Positions 1-5,543 of a stretch of DNA of 5,543 nt are shown one piece after another. The notes under the pieces were generated by a model that worked only from the letters and a program-made list of their open reading frames with translations, did not search any database and was not told the origin of the DNA. The first letter of the stretch is position 1. Each line of letters starts with the position of its first letter. The position numbers and the translations under genes are program-made. Location: positions 1 through 5,543 of the forward strand of contig JABEUT010000009.1 in NCBI GenBank assembly GCA_013044305.1, written 5' to 3'. The stretch comes from Bacteroidia bacterium. GTDB lineage: Bacteria > Bacteroidota > Bacteroidia > JABEUT01.

Positions 1-342
1 ATTGAAGAAAAATTAATGGATGGATTTAACTATTATAATAAGGTGAAAGAAAAGAGATGGGATCCTGTTACCTTAATGAAAAATTCTAAAGCGATTATTA
101 AAGAAAAGTGGGAAAGTGAAAAAAATTCTTTTACCGATGCAAAAGAAATTGTACTTCCGGGAATAAAACGTTGGTTACAATCAAATGGTTTTAGTCAATT
201 CTCTGATATTTCTTTGGCTGACCATCTTAACATAACAGAAATTGATGCTGAAATTAAAGAAACTATTTATGAAATTGCATCATTTGCAGGTATAAATACA
301 GAGGAAACATCAAATGATGAACAAAATGGCTTCCCCGAATAA
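1..342 (+). CDS. Unrecognised AT-rich protein, C-terminal part (5' end outside window)
   Basis: I do not recognise this protein. The frame is open from base 1 (reading I-E-E-K-L before the first Met at 16), so the gene probably begins before the window and only about 113 C-terminal residues are seen. ATG 16 is a possible start but nothing specifically supports it. The visible part is charged and mostly helix-like, rich in Lys, Glu, Ile and Asn, with several aromatic residues (WDP near residue 16 from the ATG, KRWLQSNGF near 51-59) and an acidic, Asn/Gln-containing tail. There is no signal peptide, membrane segment, Cys/His cluster or known catalytic motif. GC is about 30% by hand count, far below the lpxK gene that follows. 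The TAA stop (340-342) overlaps the lpxK ATG by one base, so the two may be co-translated. The coding call is secure because the frame is open over the whole stretch and ends exactly at the next start; the function is unknown. Confidence 0.7.
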   Translation: MEEKLMDGFNYYNKVKEKRWDPVTLMKNSKAIIKEKWESEKNSFTDAKEIVLPGIKRWLQSNGFSQFSDISLADHLNITEIDAEIKETIYEIASFAGINTEETSNDEQNGFPE

Positions 343-344
343 TG
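340..344 (+). other. TAATG stop/start overlap
   Basis: The TAA stop of the upstream reading frame (340-342) shares its last A with the ATG of lpxK (342-344). Such one-base overlaps usually allow a terminating ribosome to re-initiate on the next gene. This supports ATG 342 as the lpxK start and suggests a common transcript. I see no strong Shine-Dalgarno sequence just upstream, which is usual for Bacteroidota. Confidence 0.7.
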
Positions 345-1454
345 CACTCACCTCGCCTCCTTTTATATCCATTCGCCCTGCTGTACGGACTTGCTGTGAT
401 TTTCCGAAATCTGCTTTTTGACATTGGCTTACTGCGTTCCAAAAGCTATCCCCTATGGGTTATTTCAGTAGGCAACCTGTCGGTTGGCGGCACCGGAAAA
501 TCCCCTCACATTGAATACCTGATAAGGCTGTTCGGCCGCCTGTCGCAAAGGCAAGGCAACCTTAACTTTACACCTTCGAAAACGGCCGTCTTAAGCCGCG
601 GCTATGGAAGAAGCACCAAGGGTTTTCGTATCGTAACGGCGCAATCTACAGCCGAAGAGGCAGGAGATGAACCGGTACAGATAAAACGGAAGTTCGGCAG
701 CGTGCATGTGGCGGTGGATGAAAAAAGAACCCGAGGCATCGCAAAACTTCTTGAAGCCGATAAAGACATCAACCTTTTTTTGCTCGATGACGCCATGCAG
801 CATCGTTATGTAAAGCCTGCCATAAACATTCTTCTCACAAATTACCATAAACCTTTTTACAACGACCACCTTTTGCCCGCCGGTACTCTCCGCGAACCGG
901 GGAGCGGATACAAGAGAGCCGACATCATTGTGGTTACGCGCACGCCGGCCAATCTCCCGGATGTTGAGAAAAAAATGACCATAAAAAAAATAGCACCCCT
1001 TATTAATCAAAGCATCTTCTTCTCCGGGTATATTTACGACAACCCGCTTCCGGTTTATGCAACTATCTCCTCCATTCCTAAAATAGTTAAGACCACCTCG
1101 GTAGTGCTGCTCACCGGCATAGCCAATTCCAACGACTTTCGCAAGCATCTCGAATCGAAGTCAAAGGAAGTTTTCCATTTTAATTTCGCTGACCACCACA
1201 GGTTCTCCATGGTAGATATTATGAAGGTTACCGACACATTTAAAAACATCGGCAATCCCGACAAAATAATCATTACAACCGAAAAAGATTCCACAAGGCT
1301 TCAACAACCTGCGCTGGTAGAGCAGCTGGGCAGCCTGCCTGTATTTTATATACCTGTTCGAATCAGCATGCACGACGAGCAGGGCTTTGAGGAACAGCTG
1401 CTTCGCCTGCTGAACGCCTATCAGCTATATACTCCGCTGCAAAATAAACCTTAA
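342..1454 (+). CDS. lpxK: Tetraacyldisaccharide 4'-kinase LpxK
   Basis: LpxK transfers phosphate from ATP to the 4' position of the tetraacyl disaccharide 1-phosphate, forming lipid IVA, at the cytoplasmic face of the inner membrane. The 370 residues carry the family hallmarks in order. A hydrophobic N-terminal anchor lies at about 6-30. The P-loop GNLSVGGTGKSP is at 44-55, SRGYGR at 85-90, GDEP at 108-111, VDEKRTRG at 125-132, LLDDAMQHR at 147-155, LPAGTLREP at 178-186, DHH at 284-286 and TTEKD at 312-316. By family knowledge, D109 and H285 probably match the catalytic Asp/His pair described in the Aquifex enzyme, and D149/D150 are the Walker B-like acidic residues. Length is at the upper end of the normal range and no key motif is missing. 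The start at 342 gives the typical N-terminus (basic/hydrophobic, then PFALLYG). The stop lies 26 bases from the end of the convergent BNR-repeat gene. Confidence 0.96.
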   Translation: MHSPRLLLYPFALLYGLAVIFRNLLFDIGLLRSKSYPLWVISVGNLSVGGTGKSPHIEYLIRLFGRLSQRQGNLNFTPSKTAVLSRGYGRSTKGFRIVTAQSTAEEAGDEPVQIKRKFGSVHVAVDEKRTRGIAKLLEADKDINLFLLDDAMQHRYVKPAINILLTNYHKPFYNDHLLPAGTLREPGSGYKRADIIVVTRTPANLPDVEKKMTIKKIAPLINQSIFFSGYIYDNPLPVYATISSIPKIVKTTSVVLLTGIANSNDFRKHLESKSKEVFHFNFADHHRFSMVDIMKVTDTFKNIGNPDKIIITTEKDSTRLQQPALVEQLGSLPVFYIPVRISMHDEQGFEEQLLRLLNAYQLYTPLQNKP

Positions 1455-1480
1455 AAAAACTTAAGAATCACCGGAGCCGT

Positions 1481-3802
1481 TTATTGTTCCACAACCAATT
1501 TGCCGCAGGCCAGAAAGTCGCCGCCCTGTGTTGTAATCCGGTATATATAAATACCGTTTGCCCGGGCGTTCATATTGATTACTGTATTGTAATTCTTCAG
1601 AACGGCGGCATACACGTTCTTCCCGAGCAGGTCGAAGATTTCAATTTTAGAACCTTCTTTGAAGTTCTGAATGTTCACGGTAAAGGTGCCCCTGTTTGGG
1701 TTAGGATATACTTTTATGCTTTGTCCGCCGGTGCTTACAGGCGCCACGGACAGGAGCAAGGCGCGGTACGTGGGTGATTCCCAAATCCCTCTTCCGTAAA
1801 AGGATACCCTTACCACACTGCCGGCACTTCCGTCATCATATTGCATCAAATTGGTTATCTGGCTCGTATTTGGCAATCCCTTGGAAAAATTAAGCCAGCT
1901 GTTCATGGTGGTATCCCTGTACCAGACGGCATCGGGCGTGGCAAGATATATTGCGTCGTTGCTTGTATAGTAGTCGTTGAACATACCTATAACGCCTGCC
2001 AGCGGAAGATTGGCGGTTACGTTGGTCCATGATAATCCTCTGTTCCTCGACCTGTACACCGCATTGCCGCAAGACATGTAAATTACATTGCTGTCGCTTT
2101 TCACCGGGGCTATCTGGGCTCCAAGGAATGTGTAACCGGGGGCTGTGTATGTTGACCAAACAGGAGAGGGGCTTAGGGCATTTTTTGTGTAATAAAAGTT
2201 ACGGTTATAGTCTGCTGCAAACAGCACATTTGCATTTACGGGCGAAGAGGCTATTGCGGCCAAAGGAGTGTTGAAGCCTGATATCTTTTGCCACACAGGC
2301 GGGTTTCCGTGCAGGTTGACGGTTCTGTAAATATCGGAGTCGGCAACGAAAGCGGTGTTGGTTTGAGACGGCGGAAATGCGGCAAGGTGAAAATGAGTGG
2401 AATCGCGCTGTGGTAGGTTGATCCAGTTGTAATCTGTAATAAAATCCTCGCTGTAGTCGCCTCTCAAATCATAGAACAGGGTGCTGTCTGTTTCATTCAT
2501 TCCTATTTCACTTGTATAGTCGCCGCCTACAAACGTGTCCCATTGCATATTATCGTAAAACAGCCCGCCATTATCTTGCGTTCCTCCTGCAATAAAATTC
2601 TTGTTTATCGGGCTTGATGCCGCATGGTAGAACTCGGTAGCCGAAAGTCCGTTGCTGGCCGGGTACCAGGTTTTGTTGCTGTCGGTGGTTTTCCATACTC
2701 CTCCGTCGTTGGCATTATACAGTATTCTGGAATTGAGCGGATTGAAGGCGAAATAGTGCATATCGGTGTGCACACCCTGCCACCAGCGGAAGCCTGTGGA
2801 CCAATGCACGCCTCCGTCGGTGGATTTCCATATAGACTCGGCGCCTATGTAAATGGTATTGGTATCAATCGGAGACACAATCAGGCAGTAATTGTAATTA
2901 CCCTGATAATATTGTCCGTAATTATTTGTGTCGTATCCGTTCAGGTCGCAACTGTCGGCGGGTTTCACCACGTAAAAATTCATTCCGCTGTTGTCCGATT
3001 TCAGCACAGGGGTGCACAGGGCGCTGTCGTTGCCCACATAGGTTACAAATACCATGTTGGTATCGGCTTTGGTAACTCCAATTCTGCCTCCGCCTTGAAG
3101 TGAACGCTGGGGCGAAGGCAATGGAATCAATGTCCATGTTTCGCCCATATCCCTTGACACATAAAAGTCTGAATAGCTTGCTGCATAAATGGTGCAGGTA
3201 AGCGCATTTGGTTTGAATTTCATATCGGTAAACCGGCCGCTGTCAAGTTTTTCAGTCCACGATGCTCCGGCATTCGTGGTTTTCCAAATGCCGTTGTCGG
3301 TGGCGGCGATAAGCGTATTGTGGTCGGACGGCGACATGATAATTTCTACCGCCATTCTGTTACCTATCCCATTGTTGCTGATGGTCCAGGTTGCTCCGGC
3401 ATTGGTGCTCTTCCATATCCCATAGTTTTCGGAATAGTAGTTTATATCGCCGGTGCTAAGGTATAAGATGTTATCGTTGGTATAGTCAATACATACTGAT
3501 GCGGCAGCTCCGTCTGGGTTACCAAGTCCTGCGCTGTCAGTGCCGGTGCTTTGCCAGCTATGGCAGCTGTCGTTGCTCACAAACAAACCGCCTCCAGAAC
3601 TGGTGGCATACACCTTTATGGGGTTGAGCGGGTCAAACTTTATCTGTTCTATACGACCTATGCCGTTAATCTGCCAGTAACTGCTGTCGTATGGAAAATT
3701 TATTGGCCCTACAAGTTTCCACGCTCCCGCAATCTGTCCAAAAGACAGGGAGGCATTCATTAGCAATGCCAGAGTAAAGAATATGGCAAAGCGTTTGATC
3801 AT
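1481..3802 (-). CDS. Secreted Asp-box/BNR beta-propeller protein with T9SS type A sorting domain
   Basis: This 773-residue exported protein is probably displayed on or released from the cell surface through the type IX secretion system. Residues 1-22 form a signal peptide (basic MIKR, hydrophobic core, SFG), with likely cleavage before Q23. The body is built of sortilin/BNR-like propeller blades with Asp-box motifs. Clear ones are KSTNAGATW (131-139), KTTNAGASW (174-182), VSRDMGETW (215-223), KSTDGGVHW (326-334) and KTTDSNKTW (371-379). Weaker ones lie at 75-83, 267-276, 585-592 and 628-636. YGRGIWES (669-676) closes the propeller region. Residues about 695-773 are the sorting domain: VYPNPNRGTFTV (698-709), EIFDLLGKNVY (721-731), ANGIYIYRI (748-756) and the final KLVVEQ. 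Asp-boxes are structural, and no sialidase catalytic residues can be assigned, so an enzymatic role should not be assumed; binding or adhesion is equally possible. The ATG lies in an ATGA overlap with the small exported gene upstream, suggesting co-expression. Confidence 0.93.
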   Translation of the reverse strand: MIKRFAIFFTLALLMNASLSFGQIAGAWKLVGPINFPYDSSYWQINGIGRIEQIKFDPLNPIKVYATSSGGGLFVSNDSCHSWQSTGTDSAGLGNPDGAAASVCIDYTNDNILYLSTGDINYYSENYGIWKSTNAGATWTISNNGIGNRMAVEIIMSPSDHNTLIAATDNGIWKTTNAGASWTEKLDSGRFTDMKFKPNALTCTIYAASYSDFYVSRDMGETWTLIPLPSPQRSLQGGGRIGVTKADTNMVFVTYVGNDSALCTPVLKSDNSGMNFYVVKPADSCDLNGYDTNNYGQYYQGNYNYCLIVSPIDTNTIYIGAESIWKSTDGGVHWSTGFRWWQGVHTDMHYFAFNPLNSRILYNANDGGVWKTTDSNKTWYPASNGLSATEFYHAASSPINKNFIAGGTQDNGGLFYDNMQWDTFVGGDYTSEIGMNETDSTLFYDLRGDYSEDFITDYNWINLPQRDSTHFHLAAFPPSQTNTAFVADSDIYRTVNLHGNPPVWQKISGFNTPLAAIASSPVNANVLFAADYNRNFYYTKNALSPSPVWSTYTAPGYTFLGAQIAPVKSDSNVIYMSCGNAVYRSRNRGLSWTNVTANLPLAGVIGMFNDYYTSNDAIYLATPDAVWYRDTTMNSWLNFSKGLPNTSQITNLMQYDDGSAGSVVRVSFYGRGIWESPTYRALLLSVAPVSTGGQSIKVYPNPNRGTFTVNIQNFKEGSKIEIFDLLGKNVYAAVLKNYNTVINMNARANGIYIYRITTQGGDFLACGKLVVEQ
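3799..3802 (-). other. ATGA stop/start overlap coupling the two exported-protein genes
   Basis: On the minus strand, the ATG of the propeller gene (3802-3800) overlaps the TGA of the small exported gene (3801-3799). The frames differ (the start codons are 398 bases apart), so this is a true junction between two genes, not read-through. An overlap of this kind usually means translational coupling within one transcript. Confidence 0.8.
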
Positions 3803-4200
3803 TTTATATTGTTGTCAGGGTTTGTCTTTCTGGAATTCAGGCGGAGCTGGTGGCGCTTGTATGGGTAAAGTACATGCCCGTCTTCCTGAACGTATGGTTG
3901 CATTTCCATCTGCCAGCGCTTGAATTTTTTGTATTCCAGACTGTAGGGTATATTTTTACCTTGCGTTTTTTCACCATTTGCCGCTTTTTCAAATCTTTCA
4001 TCTTCCGGCTGCGGTCTTTCATGAACTTTCCAATAGGAATCAAAGGCTTTTACAGCTTCGAAATAATTTACATTGCTGTCATTCATCATAGCAATCCATC
4101 GGGGTTGCAATTCCTGCCGCAAAGTTTGCGCCTGTAAACCTTGTATGATGAATGTAAAGATTATAGTCGTAACTATAAATAAAAGGAGCCTGGTGTTCAC
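3799..4200 (-). CDS. Small exported protein with YWK...YKKFKRW segment (GTG start)
   Basis: This 133-residue protein has no assigned function. Residues 1-24 are a convincing signal peptide (MNTR, long hydrophobic core, ending LQA), with likely cleavage before Q25. The mature part is about 109 residues, polar and rich in charged and aromatic residues: RWIAMMND (34-41), NYFEAVKAFDSYWK (45-58), YKKFKRWQMEMQPYV (90-104), then a basic tail. From memory, a similar segment (NFYE...YW..., then YKxFKRWE.FM.PR) occurs as the N-terminal head of many BNR-repeat T9SS proteins; here it is a separate gene. It has no sorting domain. The start is GTG at 4200-4198. An in-frame TAA lies only three codons upstream (4212-4210), and the next in-frame ATG (residue 38) would remove the signal peptide, so GTG is well supported. 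It overlaps the propeller gene downstream by four bases and is probably the first gene of a two-gene unit. Confidence 0.85.
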   Translation of the reverse strand: MNTRLLLFIVTTIIFTFIIQGLQAQTLRQELQPRWIAMMNDSNVNYFEAVKAFDSYWKVHERPQPEDERFEKAANGEKTQGKNIPYSLEYKKFKRWQMEMQPYVQEDGHVLYPYKRHQLRLNSRKTNPDNNIK

Positions 4201-4241
4201 ACTTTTTTGTTATTTCTGATGGAAAATTTAAAACGTTTCAG

Positions 4242-4249
4242 CAAATATA
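4242..4249 (-). promoter_or_regulatory. Possible Bacteroidetes -7 promoter element (TATATTTG)
   Basis: On the minus strand this reads TATATTTG, an exact match to the TAnnTTTG -7 consensus known from Bacteroidetes sigma-ABfr promoters. It lies about 41 bases upstream of the GTG start of the small exported protein, in an AT-rich spacer, which is a sensible place for a promoter of the two-gene exported-protein unit. I see no clear TTTG/TTG -33 element at the usual distance. The surrounding run of A and T also makes a chance match plausible, so the call is tentative. Confidence 0.4.
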
Positions 4250-4324
4250 TAAATAAAATGAGATGACAGGCAGTTATGGTATGGTTGTTGTTGTTTAATT
4301 TTTATTATGCGCCGCTGAAATGCT

Positions 4325-4349
4325 TTGGCAATAGTCATTACTATTCCAA
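4325..4349 (-). terminator. Hairpin flush with the transporter stop codon, possible terminator
   Basis: An inverted repeat begins immediately after the TAA of the transporter (4352-4350). The arms are TTGG+AATAGT and ACTATT+CCAA, ten base pairs with one bulged base (4329) and a four-base loop (4336-4339). Its position exactly at the 3' end of a gene suggests transcript termination or protection of the 3' end. On the minus strand it is not followed by a clean U-tract (next bases AGCATTT), so it is not a textbook intrinsic terminator. Confidence 0.4.
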
Positions 4350-5543
4350 TTAATGCGCTTTTTCCCTGAAGCCCGTGAAGATAAATGCGGCTATAATGCA
4401 AAACAGGCTTCCTGCTATAGCAGTAAGGCGCAAGCCTGCGTCGTTGCCTGGATCTTTGCCGTAGATGGTGAGCATAGCGAAAAGCGCCAGGCCGGCGGTT
4501 TGCCCCAATTTTATGGCAAAAAAATTAACGGCAAAAAACATTCCCTCTTTATTGTCGCCTGTTTTTTCTACTTCATCATCAATAATTCCTGCAAGCATGG
4601 CATTGGGCAAAATACCGAGAGAGGCAACGGGAAATGCCGCCAGCAGCACCGAGAGGTAGAGCAAAAGTCGCGGCGATACAAGTATCTTTCCTACCATGGG
4701 GACCACAAAAAAAGCGAATGCCAGCAGAAACAGGGAAACAACGAATATCCGTTTTTCCCCTGCCATTTTAACTGAATAAATTACAAGCGGATAAAATGCA
4801 AGCGACACCACCACCATCAGCAGCATCAGCAGCCCTCCTTCATTTGCAGAAAGGCCTGCAAGCACTCTTGCAAAGTATAATAATCCGTTTGAGATAAGAT
4901 TTATGGCCATGTAGTAAGAAAAGCAGGCGACAATAAAAAAGATAAAGTTGCGGTTAGTAAAACTATTGCGCAAGGCCGACCAAAGAGGAGTAGCGGAAGG
5001 CAGTGCAGTGCAGTATCTTTTTTCATTAATTGCGAGGGCGGGTAAAATCATGGCGGTACCCCCGAGTATGGCTAAAAAAATTACAGCATACTGCACGCTG
5101 GCCATTCTTTCGTTCTGATGAAAAACTGCGCGCATAACATCCGCAATGGCATTGGTTTGTGCCGCTATAATTATTCCAACCACAAATCCAGCCTGCTGAA
5201 AGGAGGATAACCTTACTTTTTCTTTTCTTGTTTTGGCTATTTCGGGCAGCATGGCATTATAAGGTATAGCGTATGTGGTGGTAGCCATAAAGAACAGGGT
5301 AAGCGAAATAAGAAGCCATACCTCATTTGCCTTTGCTGCTGTATGAACCGGCGGGTAAAAAACAAAAATGCAAAAGATAACCGAAGGCAGCACGCTGTAA
5401 AGCATAAAAGGCGTTCGCCGGCCCCTGCTACCCGACGATTTATCGCTCATGCGGGCTATAAACGGATCATAAAACGCATCTACAAACCTGCCCGAGGCAA
5501 GGATGATGGCAAGAATATTGAAGATGTGAAACCATGTGGACTG
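4350..5543 (-). CDS. GPH/MFS_2-type transporter, 5' end outside window
   Basis: This is an inner-membrane transporter of the glycoside-pentoside-hexuronide:cation symporter type within the major facilitator superfamily. The frame runs without a stop to the right edge. The Met at 5450 is not the true start, because the 31 codons before it complete the family signature: GRFVDAFYDPFIAR (18-31 of the 397 visible residues) followed by SDKSSGSRGRRTPFML (33-48), the D..DP...SD..SR.GRR pattern between the second and third membrane segments. Further hallmarks are AIPYNAMLPE (92-101) and IIDDEVEKTGDNKEGMFF (320-337). About ten more hydrophobic segments follow the signature, so roughly 40-60 N-terminal residues are probably missing. 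The substrate cannot be told: the family includes sugar symporters, but many Bacteroidota members are of unknown specificity. It ends at a TAA next to a hairpin, and 149 bases separate it from the next gene on the same strand. Confidence 0.9.
   Translation of the reverse strand, partial: QSTWFHIFNILAIILASGRFVDAFYDPFIARMSDKSSGSRGRRTPFMLYSVLPSVIFCIFVFYPPVHTAAKANEVWLLISLTLFFMATTTYAIPYNAMLPEIAKTRKEKVRLSSFQQAGFVVGIIIAAQTNAIADVMRAVFHQNERMASVQYAVIFLAILGGTAMILPALAINEKRYCTALPSATPLWSALRNSFTNRNFIFFIVACFSYYMAINLISNGLLYFARVLAGLSANEGGLLMLLMVVVSLAFYPLVIYSVKMAGEKRIFVVSLFLLAFAFFVVPMVGKILVSPRLLLYLSVLLAAFPVASLGILPNAMLAGIIDDEVEKTGDNKEGMFFAVNFFAIKLGQTAGLALFAMLTIYGKDPGNDAGLRLTAIAGSLFCIIAAFIFTGFREKAH

Noticed and set aside
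591..1148. 185-codon open frame on the minus strand across lpxK
   Set aside because: It lies wholly antisense to a gene with every LpxK motif, and its translation shows no coherent domain or signal; it is a shadow of the coding strand.
1443..1485. Seven-base inverted repeat AATAAAC / GTTTATT spanning both convergent stop codons
   Set aside because: The stem is AT-rich and short with a loop of about 29 bases, so it is unlikely to be a stable bidirectional terminator.
2624..3103. 159-codon plus-strand open frame inside the propeller gene
   Set aside because: It is antisense to the repeat-rich coding sequence, and its Val/Gly/Ile-rich translation mirrors the Asp-box codons. No start context or family match is visible.
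1481..3802. Calling the propeller protein a sialidase or glycoside hydrolase because of its BNR/Asp-box repeats
   Set aside because: Asp-boxes are structural and occur in many non-enzymatic propellers; no catalytic arginine triad or nucleophile could be assigned from the sequence.
4284..4296. GTT-type triplet run in the spacer between the transporter and the small exported gene
   Set aside because: It has only about four units and no partner repeat, so it is most likely AT-rich spacer composition.
4353..4775. 140-codon plus-strand open frame opposite the transporter
   Set aside because: It is antisense to the conserved C-terminal half of the transporter, has an implausible composition and begins at the transporter's last codon.
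4816..4833. Two tandem copies of ATCAGCAGC
   Set aside because: They are in frame in the transporter and encode a Leu-Leu-Met repeat in a membrane helix, which is ordinary low-complexity coding sequence.
5448..5450. ATG at 5450-5448 as the transporter start
   Set aside because: The upstream codons to the window edge are open and encode the first half of the family signature (GRFVDAFYDPFIAR), so the gene starts outside the window.

Overview
The window looks like chromosomal DNA from a Bacteroidota bacterium. Three observations point there: a type IX secretion (T9SS) type A sorting domain at the C-terminus of a large exported protein, a Bacteroidota-style LpxK, and predicted signal-peptide cleavage just before a glutamine in two exported proteins. 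No rRNA or other taxonomic marker is present, so the order or family cannot be named.

Layout, left to right. Positions 1-342 (+) hold the 3' end of an AT-rich coding region (about 30% GC by hand count) that I do not recognise. It is open to the left edge. Its stop codon shares one base with the ATG of lpxK (342-1454, +), the lipid A 4'-kinase gene, whose base composition is clearly richer in GC. After a 26-base convergent gap, the rest of the window is coded on the minus strand. Read in the direction of transcription, this begins with a 5'-truncated transporter of the GPH/MFS_2 type (5543 to 4350). It is followed by a hairpin flush with its stop codon and a 149-base AT-rich spacer carrying a Bacteroidetes-type -7 promoter match. 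Then come a small exported protein with a GTG start (4200-3799) and a 773-residue exported Asp-box/BNR beta-propeller protein with a T9SS sorting domain (3802-1481). The last two genes overlap by four bases (ATGA).

How the genes fit together. The two exported proteins are probably one translationally coupled unit. The small one resembles, from memory, the YWK...YKxFKRW head segment that precedes the BNR propeller in many large T9SS-secreted Bacteroidota proteins. Here that segment is a separate gene with its own signal peptide and no sorting domain. This is the most interesting observation in the window. LpxK belongs to lipid A synthesis, which is essential outer-membrane biology, and the transporter is a separate inner-membrane function. 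There is no sign of a CRISPR array, insertion sequence, tRNA, phage module or recognisable defence system.
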